Below are positions 1 through 7,356 of a stretch of 10,018 nt of DNA, one piece after another. Positions within the stretch are counted from its first letter, which is position 1. Each line of letters opens with the position of its first letter. A program made the position numbers and the translations under genes. Below the pieces are notes generated by a model. The model was not told the origin of the DNA. It did no database searches and saw only the letters and a list, made by a program, of their open reading frames with translations. This stretch comes from an uncultured Sphingobium sp. (GTDB lineage Bacteria > Pseudomonadota > Alphaproteobacteria > Sphingomonadales > Sphingomonadaceae), in contig CAMLFF010000094.1 in the NCBI GenBank assembly GCA_946479185.1, positions 1 through 10,018 on the forward strand, read 5' to 3'.

Positions 1-2473
1 CCAAGCCGTTGCGCTCGATATTATCGATATTGGTGATGCCCTGACCACCACGGCCAGTGCGCCGATACTCAAATGCCGACGACAGCTTGCCATAGCCATT
101 GGCGCAGACCGTTAGCACGAACTGCTCCTTGTCGCGCAGTTCGGCATAGCGCTCGGCGGTCATGTTCGGCTCGCCGTCCTTCTCACCCTTCCAGGGAGCG
201 AAGCGCAGATATTCCTCGCGCTCGTCCATATCCTGAATGCCTGCGCGATGCAGGATCGAAAGGGAGATCACCTCGTCGCCTGGCTTGAGCGTCATGCCTC
301 GAACGCCGGTTGAGTTGCGGCTCTGGAACTCGCGCACGTCATCGCCCTTGAAGCGGATCGCCTTGCCCTGGCGAGACGCGAGCAACACGTCATCGTCACC
401 GCTCAGTAGCGCCACGGCGATCAGACGATCATCGGCATCCTCGCCCTCGAACTTCATAGCGATCTTGCCGTTCGATGGGATGTTGGAGAAGGCATCCATG
501 CTGTTGCGACGCACGCTGCCCTTGGCCGTGGCGAACATCACATGCATGCTGCCCCATTCTGCCTCATCCTCTGGAAGCGGGAGAACCGTCTGGATCGTCT
601 CACCTTCAGCTAGGGGCAGCAGATTGACCATTGGCCGTCCGCGCGTGGTCGGCCCACCCTCGGGCAGGCGCCAGACCTTCAAGCGATAGACCTTGCCGAG
701 GGTCGAGAAGAACAGGACCGGCGTGTGCGTGGAGGTGACGAACATCTCCGTAACGACATCCTCATCCTTCGTCGCCATGCCAGCACGACCCTTGCCGCCA
801 CGGTTTTGGGCACGGAATGTATCGAGCGGGGTCCGCTTGATATAGCCGGTCATGGTCACGGTAACGACCATCTCTTCGCGCTCGATGAGGTCTTCATCGT
901 CAATGCCATCTGCAGCGGGCGAGATGGTTGATTTGCGTGGCGTCGCGAACTCGGCTTCGATCGCGTCAAACTCAAGACGCATCACCTCGAAGAGGCGGAC
1001 GCGGCTGCCGAGAATTTCCAGATAGCCAACTATTGACGCGGCGAGCCCTTCCAATTCGCTGCCGACTTCATCGCGACCAAGCGCGGTGAGGCGGTGCAAA
1101 CGCAGATCGAGGATTGCCCGAACCTGAAGCTCGGACAAGCGATAGCTGTCGCCCATCGTGTCGGTCTCGGCAGCCTCAACGAGACGCAGATAAGGCGCGA
1201 TGTCGGCAATGCCCCATTCCTTGGCGAGCAGCGCTTCGCGTGCAGCGGCAGGGCTTGCCGAGGCGCGGATGATCCGGACGACTTCATCAAGGTTGGAGAC
1301 CGCAACGACGAGACCGAGCAGCAGATGTGCCCGCTCGCGCGCCTTGGCCAGCTCGAACTTGGTGCGACGCGTGATGACTTCTTCACGGAAACGCACGAAG
1401 GCTTCGATGATCTCACGCAGGTTCAGCAGCTCAGGGCGACCGCCACGGATGGCGAGCATGTTCGCCGGGAAGCTCGATTGGGCAGGGGTGTGCCGCCAAA
1501 GCTGGTTGAGTACGACATCCGCGGTGGCATCGCGCTTCAGCTCGATGACGACGCGCACGCCCTCGCGACTGGATTCGTCACGAATGTCGGAGACGCCCTC
1601 GATCCGCTTGTCCTTGGCGGCTTCGGCGATCTTCTCGACGAGCCCGGACTTGCCGACCTGGAAAGGAATTTCAGTCAGCACGATCTGCTGGCGATCGTTG
1701 CGGATCGTCTCGATGATATGGCGCGAACGCATCATGATCGATCCGCGACCGGTCATATAGGCATTGCGCGCGCCGCTCTGGCCCAGAATGAGCGCTCCGG
1801 TCGGGAAATCCGGCCCCGGCACGATCTCGATCAGTTCCTCGGTCGTTATCGCGCTATTGTCCATATAGGCTTTGCAAGCGCGCAGCACTTCGCCGAGGTT
1901 ATGCGGCGGAATATTGGTCGCCATACCCACGGCAATGCCGCCAGCACCGTTGACGAGCAGGTTGGGGAAGCGGGCAGGGAGGACAGTCGGCTCTTTATGG
2001 GCGCCGTCATAATTGTCCTGGAAGTCGACCGTGTCCTTCTCAATATCAGCGAGCAGCGACATGGCGGACTTGGCGAGACGCGCCTCGGTGTAACGCATGG
2101 AGGCTGGCGGATCGGGATCCATCGAGCCGAAGTTACCCTGACCATCGATCAGCGGGACACGCAGGGACCAATCCTGCGCCATACGTGCAAGCGCATCATA
2201 AATCGCAGAGTCGCCATGCGGATGGTAATTACCCATCACGTCACCAACGATCTTGGCGCATTTGCGATATGGCTTGCCCGTTACAAAGCCGCCCTCATGG
2301 CTGGCCCAAAGGATGCGCCGATGCACCGGCTTCAAACCGTCACGAACGTCCGGTAATGCACGCGATACGATGACGGACATGGCGTAATCGAGATAACTCG
2401 ACTTCATCTCGTCAACGATATTGATCGGGCTGATATCCGATGGTTCTGCGATGATAGTATCGTCGCTGCTCAA
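1..2473 (-). CDS. gyrA: DNA gyrase subunit A (C-terminus cut by window edge)
   Basis: GyrA is the DNA-cleaving and rejoining subunit of the type IIA topoisomerase that introduces negative supercoils (A2B2 with GyrB, cytoplasm/nucleoid). Read on the minus strand, the protein runs from [20 protein letters not shown] through the conserved gyrase core. The catalytic tyrosine sits in [11 protein letters not shown] at about residue 128. The quinolone-resistance region reads [19 protein letters not shown], with Ser89 and Asp93 at the positions of E. coli Ser83 and Asp87, so it is of the sensitive type. The GyrA box QNRGGKG, diagnostic of gyrase rather than ParC, lies near residues 556-562, followed by beta-pinwheel repeats. 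About 824 residues are present; roughly the last 80-100 expected residues lie outside the window. The start is taken as TTG at 2473: an in-frame stop lies at 2519-2521, no ATG occurs before about residue 22, and a weak AAGAG ribosome site precedes the TTG. Confidence 0.97.
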   Translation of the reverse strand, partial: MSSDDTIIAEPSDISPINIVDEMKSSYLDYAMSVIVSRALPDVRDGLKPVHRRILWASHEGGFVTGKPYRKCAKIVGDVMGNYHPHGDSAIYDALARMAQDWSLRVPLIDGQGNFGSMDPDPPASMRYTEARLAKSAMSLLADIEKDTVDFQDNYDGAHKEPTVLPARFPNLLVNGAGGIAVGMATNIPPHNLGEVLRACKAYMDNSAITTEELIEIVPGPDFPTGALILGQSGARNAYMTGRGSIMMRSRHIIETIRNDRQQIVLTEIPFQVGKSGLVEKIAEAAKDKRIEGVSDIRDESSREGVRVVIELKRDATADVVLNQLWRHTPAQSSFPANMLAIRGGRPELLNLREIIEAFVRFREEVITRRTKFELAKARERAHLLLGLVVAVSNLDEVVRIIRASASPAAAREALLAKEWGIADIAPYLRLVEAAETDTMGDSYRLSELQVRAILDLRLHRLTALGRDEVGSELEGLAASIVGYLEILGSRVRLFEVMRLEFDAIEAEFATPRKSTISPAADGIDDEDLIEREEMVVTVTMTGYIKRTPLDTFRAQNRGGKGRAGMATKDEDVVTEMFVTSTHTPVLFFSTLGKVYRLKVWRLPEGGPTTRGRPMVNLLPLAEGETIQTVLPLPEDEAEWGSMHVMFATAKGSVRRNSMDAFSNIPSNGKIAMKFEGEDADDRLIAVALLSGDDDVLLASRQGKAIRFKGDDVREFQSRNSTGVRGMTLKPGDEVISLSILHRAGIQDMDEREEYLRFAPWKGEKDGEPNMTAERYAELRDKEQFVLTVCANGYGKLSSAFEYRRTGRGGQGITNIDNIERNGL

Positions 2474-2860
2474 GCGTTTTCTCTTATGTCTAATGTGGGT
2501 CAGTTGAAGCAGGTCTGACTAGACGGGAGGGGGCGCGAATGCCAGCGAAAAGGGTCCACGATCAGGCGTCGGAGCGCGTGCATCAATCCAATCAGACGGT
2601 CACTGAGACGTTAGCTTTATGATCAACCCTAGATTTTGCGGCAGCGTCTCCACCCAAAGATCAGATGAATCGATCCCTGGCATCGACATATCGTTGCAAG
2701 TCGTCGCTCATCTTGCCCGCTGGGTCATGACAAGGCGATTTTGCCCGGCTATAGCCCATTCAAACGTCGTTCACCCTATCACCGCCAATATCTTGTCAGA
2801 CATTATATATGCCGACGTCGCGATGAGCGGCATCGGGTCTTAGTTCGGAGGAAATGATTG
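2474..2860. promoter_or_regulatory. Divergent intergenic region between gyrA and the TPR-like gene
   Basis: About 390 bp between two divergent starts, so it should hold the promoters of both genes. I see no convincing sigma70 boxes. On the plus strand an AT-rich TTATATAT lies at 2803-2810, about 50 bp before the TPR gene start, and is a possible -10 region, but no good -35 is correctly spaced. A perfect 8-bp palindrome CGACGTCG lies at 2813-2820, and a short inverted repeat GTCT-GACT-AGAC lies at 2513-2524 just upstream of gyrA. Short open frames here have no ribosome site or family resemblance. The GGAGG at 2847-2851, 9 nt before the ATG at 2861, is a strong ribosome binding site. Confidence 0.5.
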
Positions 2861-4165
2861 ATGCGCCTTTTGCAGACCAGTGCCCTTTCCATTGCACTTG
2901 CCGCTTTCTCGCTTGGCCTCGTGCTACCGGCCTCCGCTTCCGCGCAGAGCCGCGAAGACAAGAAGAAGGCTGAGCAGAGCTCTGGCCCCAAGATTTCCCT
3001 CAGCAAGGGCTTCCAGAACGGCGCGGTTGAAGCGCAGAAGCTCGTGCAGGCGAGCGATTTTGCTGGCGCCAAGGCCAAGCTGGACGAAATCACGCCATTG
3101 GCGACAAAGGCGGACGACAATTATTTCCTCGGCAGCCTGCTGCTGCAGACCGGCATCGGCCTGAAGGACGAAGCAGCCCAGCGCCGCGGCCTGGAGACGA
3201 TCCTTGCATCCGGCATGGCGCCTGCGAGTGAAGCAGCGAAATTCCATTATTTCGTCGGCCAGTTCGCATTCAACGCCAAGGAATATCCCAAGGCGCGCGA
3301 GAATTTCGCCAAGGCGATCGAAGGCAATTATGGCGGGCCAACGACTGACGTTCTGATGGCGAACAGCTATTTCAACGAGGCGACCACCCATGTCGTGAAC
3401 AATCAGTTCAATGAGACCGGCAAGGCGCTTGTCCTGCAAGGCTTGCCGCATCTCAAGAGCGCGATTGCGAAGCAGGAAGCATCGGGTCAGCCTGTCGACG
3501 CGAGTTGGTATAACAAGGGCCTCTCGATGGCCGTATTTGCCAAGTCACCTGATGTTGCCGAGTGGACAAAGCTCTCGCTCGCAAAGGGTGGCTCGTCAGA
3601 AAATTGGCGCCTGGTCCTTCGCGAGTTCCAGACGGCAAACCCAACGATGACGCGCGATGAAAATCTCGATCTCATGCGGCTCATGGCGGCAACCAAGTCA
3701 CTCCAAGGTGACTATAGCTACAATGAATATGCCGAGGCTGCGAACCGAGCTGGCCTGCCAGGCGAAGTTAAGTCGCTGATCGATTCCGGGCGTGCGTCAG
3801 GCCAGCTCAAGGCAGGCTCGCTGAGCGAAATCTATCAGGTCGCCAATGCATCTGTGCCTGCTGATCGTGCATCCTTGCCTGCGTCGGAAAAGAGCGCTGC
3901 GTCGGCTGCAACCGGCAAGCCCGCCGCAAACACCGCCAATGCCTTCATGGGTTATGGCGATAATGCCAAGGCAATTCAGCTGTACACCCTCGCCCTGCAA
4001 AAGGGTGGCGTGGACGCCGATGAAGTGAACACACGGCTCGGGATTGCGCTGGCGCGCTCCGGCGACAAGGCGGGCGCTGCTGCTGCATTCGCCAAGGTCG
4101 GTGGCACGGGCGCTCGCAAGAAGATTGCTGATCTTTGGGCAGTTTGGGTCAGCAGCGCAGCCTGA
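2861..4165 (+). CDS. Exported tetratricopeptide-repeat-like protein, function unknown
   Basis: Predicted secreted or periplasmic protein of 434 aa. Residues 1-28 form a clear Sec signal peptide: Arg2, a hydrophobic core about 8-22, then the cleavage motif ASASA before Gln29. A charged, lysine-rich stretch follows. The mature protein is almost all helical, with TPR-like pairs. The clearest are around residues 127-157 (HYFVGQFAFNAKEYPKARE, with the typical Tyr/Ala/Phe spacing) and near the C-terminus at about 362-414 (AKAIQLYTLALQKGG, then a second helix with RLGIALARSGDKAGAAAAF). An Ala/Ser/Pro-rich segment at about 330-357 looks like a flexible linker. The ATG at 2861 is preferred over TTG at 2858 because of the GGAGG 9 nt upstream. 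It stands alone, divergent from gyrA and ended by a strong terminator. TPR folds usually mediate protein contacts, so an envelope scaffold role is possible, but no function can be assigned. Confidence 0.85.
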   Translation: MRLLQTSALSIALAAFSLGLVLPASASAQSREDKKKAEQSSGPKISLSKGFQNGAVEAQKLVQASDFAGAKAKLDEITPLATKADDNYFLGSLLLQTGIGLKDEAAQRRGLETILASGMAPASEAAKFHYFVGQFAFNAKEYPKARENFAKAIEGNYGGPTTDVLMANSYFNEATTHVVNNQFNETGKALVLQGLPHLKSAIAKQEASGQPVDASWYNKGLSMAVFAKSPDVAEWTKLSLAKGGSSENWRLVLREFQTANPTMTRDENLDLMRLMAATKSLQGDYSYNEYAEAANRAGLPGEVKSLIDSGRASGQLKAGSLSEIYQVANASVPADRASLPASEKSAASAATGKPAANTANAFMGYGDNAKAIQLYTLALQKGGVDADEVNTRLGIALARSGDKAGAAAAFAKVGGTGARKKIADLWAVWVSSAA

Positions 4166-4185
4166 ACCTGAAAGAGACTAAAACT

Positions 4186-4220
4186 ATGCCGGCGGGAGTG
4201 ATCCCGCCGGCATTTTCTTT
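4186..4220. terminator. Strong intrinsic terminator between convergent genes
   Basis: A perfect 12-bp GC-rich stem: ATGCCGGCGGGA at 4186-4197, loop GTGA, and its exact complement at 4202-4213, followed on the plus strand by TTTTCTTT. It lies 20 bp after the TPR-like gene stop and 21 bp before the end of the convergent Lrp-type gene. In the minus direction the sequence after the stem is AGTTTTAG, a weaker U-rich tail, so it may also stop transcription from that side. Confidence 0.92.
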
Positions 4221-4234
4221 GCCTTCCGCAACGC

Positions 4235-4708
4235 TCAAACCGAAACTGGCACACCCGGCAGATTTTTAGAGGTTCGTATCGTCAGCGACGTTTTGACGCT
4301 CGCCACATTAGGCGCCTGTGTGAGCCGCGAGGTGAGGAATTGCTGGAAGCTTCGCAAATCGGCAGCCACGACTTTCAGGATGAAGTCGATCTCGCCGTTC
4401 AGCATGTGGCATTCACGCACTTCCGGCAAGGCAGACACATAAGCTTCAAACGCCAGCAAATCCGCCTCAGCCTGACTTTTCAGGCTAACCATCGCGAACA
4501 CCGTGATCGTGAAGCCCATCGCCACGGGCTCGAGATGAGCATGATAGGATGTGATGTAGCCCCGCTCTTCAAGCGTGCGTACGCGCCGCAAACAGGGCGG
4601 GGCCGTCAACCCAACCTTGGCCGCCAAATCGACATTTGTGATGCGACCATCATCCTGCAGGGCCTCTAATATTTTGAGGTCGATCTCGTCCAAGGCTCCA
4701 CCGGGCAT
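4235..4708 (-). CDS. Lrp/AsnC family transcriptional regulator
   Basis: A 157-aa DNA-binding regulator of the leucine-responsive (feast/famine) family, usual length about 150-165 aa. The N-terminal winged helix-turn-helix spans about residues 6-65: LDEIDLKILEALQDDGRIT, then the recognition helix with LTAPPCLRRVRTLEERG and the wing ending ITSYHAHL. The ligand-sensing RAM domain spans about 68-145, with VRECHMLNGEIDFILKVVA carrying the conserved Gly-Xaa-Xaa-Asp turn. Such proteins form dimers and octamers and often sense amino acids. The ATG at 4708 has an AGGAAA ribosome site at 4718-4723. It is divergent from the histidine kinase-like gene, and autoregulation through the shared region is plausible, as is common in the family. 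The effector and targets cannot be read from sequence; there is no neighbouring amino-acid gene. Confidence 0.93.
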   Translation of the reverse strand: MPGGALDEIDLKILEALQDDGRITNVDLAAKVGLTAPPCLRRVRTLEERGYITSYHAHLEPVAMGFTITVFAMVSLKSQAEADLLAFEAYVSALPEVRECHMLNGEIDFILKVVAADLRSFQQFLTSRLTQAPNVASVKTSLTIRTSKNLPGVPVSV

Positions 4709-4858
4709 CTGCTGATATTTCCTTTCGCAAACGCTAGCTACGACAGAAGATAATAAGGCCGCAACGTAATTGTCCCACTATGCAACGTCCCATTTTTTGC
4801 GGCTGGCCTCGCGGAGCAGGGCGAGCTAATCCGCGGATCGACAGGGACTAATCCAGAA
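4709..4858. promoter_or_regulatory. Divergent promoter region of the Lrp-type and kinase-like genes, with paired direct repeats
   Basis: 150 bp between two divergent starts. On the minus strand a -10-like TATTAT lies at 4755-4750, about 42 bp before the regulator ATG, with GGGACA (4776-4771) as a possible -35 at a short 15-bp spacing. Two identical heptamers GCAACGT lie at 4761-4767 and 4782-4788, 21 bp apart start to start (two helical turns), bracketing the proposed -35. They could be operator half-sites, for instance for autoregulation by the Lrp-type protein. For the plus-strand gene only a weak CAGGGA ribosome site (4841-4846) is visible, and no clear promoter. The promoter boxes and repeats are seen in the sequence; their role is inference. 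Confidence 0.4.
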
Positions 4859-6649
4859 ATGCGCTTTAACGACCTTTTGCGAACGGTGTTTGCGAACAAC
4901 GCAGAAGGCGCGGGTGCCACCATCACCCGTTGGCGGCAGTGCATTGATATCATCGCTCAATATGATGTCTCCGGCGCACGAGGCGGAAAGCTCCTGTCGG
5001 ACGATGATCTCCACGCAATGCTTGAGCTGATCGCTCATATGCGTCCGCTTGTGGCTGTGGACCAGCGGATTGCCTCGATCGTTGAACTGGGATCGAGGTT
5101 GCGATCCCCGGGTTTGGTGCGGCTGCTCAGTCAGGATCATCCCTCGCTGGTTGTCGCCATGATGACGAATGTCCGGCTGACGGATCTCGACTGGGCGAAC
5201 ATCATTCCGGAACTGGGCCCGCTCGCGCGCAGCGTGTTGCGCAGGCGGTCGGATCTTGGACCGATGGCGACAATGGCGCTGCGCCGTTTTGGCGAGACCG
5301 ATCTTGCCTTGCCATCATCCGCGCTACCGGACTTGCAGGCCTTGAGTGAAGCGGGGGAGGTGGAGATGCTCGACCGTTGGAAGGACATGCCACGCGCAGT
5401 GGCCAATGATGCGCTGTCTTATGCGCCCAGCCAAATCGGCGAACTTGTTGCCCGAATCGAACGATTCGCGGAAACGCGCGCCAATCGCCACCAGTCGCCT
5501 CCCGTCGCGCAACAGCCCGACAGCAACGAGGCAGATGAGTTCGAGGAATTGCCCGCACAAGACCAGTGGGCAGATGAGTCGGCACAGGAAGACAATATCA
5601 CCGCTCTCGTTGAGTTTCAGTTCGAGACCGACGCTTCGGGCATCATCAAATTAGCTGAACCGGTGCCGCGCGGTGCTGTCTTCGGACTAAGCATCGCTGC
5701 TCCGGCGCTTGATAGCCGTCTTGGTGCCGATGGCACTGCGCTCGGCGCGTTCCGGCGACGCGCTGCGTTCGAAAATGCTCGCTTCATGATCGGCGAGGGT
5801 CCGCTGGAAGGCGAATGGCGCATTTCGGCCGATCCGCAGTTCGATCGGCTGAGCGGGCGCTTTCTAGGCTATGCTGGCTCGGCCCGGCGTGAATATCCAC
5901 ATGAAAGCCTTGTGAAGTCGGCAGACGAAGCATCGGAAGGCGGCTGGGCAGGTCTATCGGCGGCAAGCACGCGGCAATTGATCCACGAACTTCGCACACC
6001 GCTAAACGCTATCCAAGGCTATAGCGAAATGATCGAAGTTCAAATGCTCGGCCCCGTTGCCGAGCCCTATCGCGAAATGGCCCGAACGATCCTGCAGGAT
6101 GCGCGCACCTTGCTTGCGACGTTCGATGATCTGGACAGCGCGAGCCGGATTGAGCGCGGCGACGTGCGCGGGGCTGCTCAGGCCGTCGATATCGGTTCTA
6201 CGCTTGCTACTATCGTCGGCGCCTTCGATGTTGCTGGCCATCAGCGCGTCGCAATCAAAGGAGCGGATGCTCTGCCGATGGTCATGGCTGACCGCAGTCA
6301 GGTCGAACGCATGCTGACCCATCTGGTCCGCGCTGGTTGTGTCGCTCTCGAGAGCGATGAGCGGCTGGACATCCAGCTTTCGGCGAGTGCGGATGGCGCG
6401 TCGGTGGATCTCATTATGAACCGCCCGGCCGCGCTAAGAGGCGTCGGTGAGCAAGAGCTCATGGATCATGGCTATCTGATCGATCAAAAGCTGCGCGAGC
6501 CACCGCTCTTAGGATTGGCTTTCACGCTGAAACTCGTCTCGGGAATCGCCTCACATTTAGGCGGGGGTCTTGCGATCACCGGCACGAGCTTCAAATTGAG
6601 CCTGCCAACAGCGACACTTTCTCAAAGCGGGCAGGAGCACACGCGCTAG
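4859..6649 (+). CDS. PAS-containing sensor histidine kinase homologue with degenerate ATP-binding domain
   Basis: A 596-aa cytoplasmic protein with no membrane segment or signal peptide. Residues 1-200 are a helical region I do not recognise, rich in Leu/Arg. About 205-240 is an acidic, Gln/Pro-rich linker. About 245-344 resembles a PAS domain, ending in the typical GRFLGYAGSARRE. The dimerisation/phosphotransfer domain follows with an intact H-box HELRTPLNAIQGYSE: His376 is the predicted phospho-acceptor, Glu377 the usual general base and Thr380 the usual phosphatase residue. The catalytic domain (about 475-590) is eroded. The N-box stretch MLTHLVRAGCVALE has Ala492 where Asn is expected. 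The G1 DxGxG motif is missing (MNRPAALRG, Asn521 near the Asp position). The G2 region LLGLAFTLKLVSG is only partly like GLGL. Kinase activity is therefore doubtful; a phosphatase, phosphotransfer or scaffold role is possible. No response regulator is adjacent. ATG 4859 is the first ATG in frame. Confidence 0.85.
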   Translation: MRFNDLLRTVFANNAEGAGATITRWRQCIDIIAQYDVSGARGGKLLSDDDLHAMLELIAHMRPLVAVDQRIASIVELGSRLRSPGLVRLLSQDHPSLVVAMMTNVRLTDLDWANIIPELGPLARSVLRRRSDLGPMATMALRRFGETDLALPSSALPDLQALSEAGEVEMLDRWKDMPRAVANDALSYAPSQIGELVARIERFAETRANRHQSPPVAQQPDSNEADEFEELPAQDQWADESAQEDNITALVEFQFETDASGIIKLAEPVPRGAVFGLSIAAPALDSRLGADGTALGAFRRRAAFENARFMIGEGPLEGEWRISADPQFDRLSGRFLGYAGSARREYPHESLVKSADEASEGGWAGLSAASTRQLIHELRTPLNAIQGYSEMIEVQMLGPVAEPYREMARTILQDARTLLATFDDLDSASRIERGDVRGAAQAVDIGSTLATIVGAFDVAGHQRVAIKGADALPMVMADRSQVERMLTHLVRAGCVALESDERLDIQLSASADGASVDLIMNRPAALRGVGEQELMDHGYLIDQKLREPPLLGLAFTLKLVSGIASHLGGGLAITGTSFKLSLPTATLSQSGQEHTR

Positions 6650-6794
6650 CTCGGCCATGCTCTTGCGCGACAGCCCGGTGTCATTTGATCGCTGCCAATT
6701 ACTATCGCTATATCGCTTCCCCTTGCCAATGGAGGGGAGGGCAAGCTAACGGCGTTCCACGAGCGGACGCCTCAGCGCCGGTCGTGGATGCGTG
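6650..6794. other. Intergenic region upstream of tRNA-Ile
   Basis: 145 bp without a gene. A possible tRNA promoter is TTGCCA (6723-6728), a 17-bp spacer, then CTAACG (6746-6751), which would place the start of transcription about 35-40 nt before the tRNA. The same area contains the inverted repeat CTTGCC/GGCAAG (6722-6727 and 6740-6745). A second inverted repeat, CCACGA at 6757-6762 with TCGTGG at 6782-6787 and a small inner stem CGC-CTCA-GCG, would form a hairpin in the tRNA leader, ending 7 nt before the mature 5' end. Confidence 0.35.
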
Positions 6795-6870
6795 GGGCCT
6801 GTAGCTCAACGGTTAGAGCTGGCCGCTCATAACGGCTAGGTTGCGGGTTCGATTCCTGCCGGGCCCACCA
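6795..6870 (+). tRNA. tRNA-Ile (CAU anticodon, lysidine-type tRNA-Ile2)
   Basis: A complete 76-nt cloverleaf with encoded CCA. The acceptor stem is GGGCCTG/CGGGCCC with one T-G pair. The D stem is GCTC/GAGC. The anticodon stem GGCCG/CGGCT holds the loop CTCATAA, so the anticodon is CAT. The T stem GCGGG/CCTGC holds TTCGATT, and discriminator A73 is followed by CCA. A CAU anticodon can belong to initiator Met, elongator Met or AUA-reading Ile2. The 5' end pairs G-C and lacks the initiator C1-A72 mismatch and the GGG/CCC anticodon stem, excluding the initiator. The C4-G69 and C5-G68 pairs fit the features TilS uses when it makes lysidine at position 34, and the whole resembles alphaproteobacterial Ile2 genes as I remember them. 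Elongator Met is the alternative. Confidence 0.9.
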
Positions 6871-7088
6871 TCCGCCTGTTCCAATTTGCAGAGCGCGCAA
6901 ATAACGATGCGTCAAAGTCCGTAGGCTTCTCGCGGCGATCTACATGATTTTATTTTTGGATGGCCGCGGGCGCGGATCAAGATGAGATGCTTAATGGCCT
7001 CATCAGGCGACTCGGTCTGTTGGTCGAGCCGCAGCGTCATAGCCGATCAGGCCAAATGCGCTTTGAGTATGATGGGATTTTTGAAAAG
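6871..7088. other. Spacer between the two tRNA genes
   Basis: About 220 bp with no gene I can support. It contains an inverted repeat ATTTGC-AGAGCGC-GCAAAT (6884-6902) just after tRNA-Ile, which may be a processing or termination hairpin but has no T run directly after it. A T-rich tract (TTTTATTTTT, about 6948-6957) follows later. On the minus strand a 42-codon open frame (7040 to 6912) has no visible ribosome site and no family resemblance. Confidence 0.4.
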
Positions 7089-7165
<77 letters not shown>

Positions 7166-7174
7166 ACTGGATGT

Positions 7175-7226
7175 AGGCCTTAGCTTGCTTCTCTTGAGAC
7201 GCAAGCAGAAACGAGGCCTTTTTTTT
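7175..7226 (+). terminator. Plus-strand hairpin with T8 tail, parent transcript unknown
   Basis: A nested stem: AGGCCT (7175-7180) pairs with AGGCCT (7214-7219). Inside it GCTTGC (7183-7188) pairs with GCAAGC (7201-7206), and inside that TCT (7190-7192) pairs with AGA (7197-7199) around CTTG. Eight T residues follow at 7219-7226. This is a classic intrinsic terminator layout on the plus strand, with a bulged 3' arm. No plus-strand gene ends here. The nearest upstream plus-strand gene is tRNA-Ile, about 300 bp away. It sits 10 bp upstream of the 5' end of the minus-strand tRNA-Pro, so the same bases may also form a hairpin in the tRNA-Pro leader. Confidence 0.6.
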
Positions 7227-7293
7227 CACTCAACCGAAGAATGATTTCTCCGGGGAAGATATCGAGATCAAAAATGCTCGATCGATAAAAGGG

Positions 7294-7323
7294 AAGGGCG
7301 GCACTGTTGTCAGCGCCGCCCTT
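7294..7323 (-). terminator. Intrinsic terminator of the lipoprotein gene
   Basis: AAGGGCGGC (7294-7302) and GCCGCCCTT (7315-7323) form a 9-bp GC-rich stem. It is extended after one mismatch by CTG/CAG around a TTGT loop. Read on the minus strand the stem begins 34 nt after the lipoprotein stop and is followed by CCC then TTTTATC. A further inverted repeat, ATCGAG/CTCGAT (7261-7266 and 7277-7282), lies just beyond it. The U tract is offset by three bases, so efficiency may be moderate. Confidence 0.75.
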
Positions 7324-7356
7324 GCCATTACGTCCGAAGACGCCGTTCGCTTCCGA

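Noticed and set aside
2200..2225. Possible quinolone-resistance change in GyrA
   Set aside because: The codons at the positions of E. coli Ser83 and Asp87 encode Ser and Asp, so no target-site resistance is indicated.
1094..2356. A 420-codon open frame on the plus strand
   Set aside because: It is antisense to the conserved core of gyrA, has no ribosome site or family motifs, and arises from codon bias in GC-rich DNA. The same holds for the other plus-strand frames in 1-2373.
2619..2843. 74-codon frame between gyrA and the TPR-like gene
   Set aside because: No ribosome site, no recognisable family and no hydrophobic or repeat pattern; it lies in the region expected to hold the divergent promoters.
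2924..3451. 175-codon minus-strand frame inside the TPR-like gene
   Set aside because: It is antisense to a gene with a signal peptide, strong ribosome site and terminator, and shows no independent evidence of coding.
6912..7040. Minus-strand 42-codon frame downstream of tRNA-Pro
   Set aside because: It has a possible ATG but no visible ribosome site, no known motif and ordinary composition; it is too short to support.
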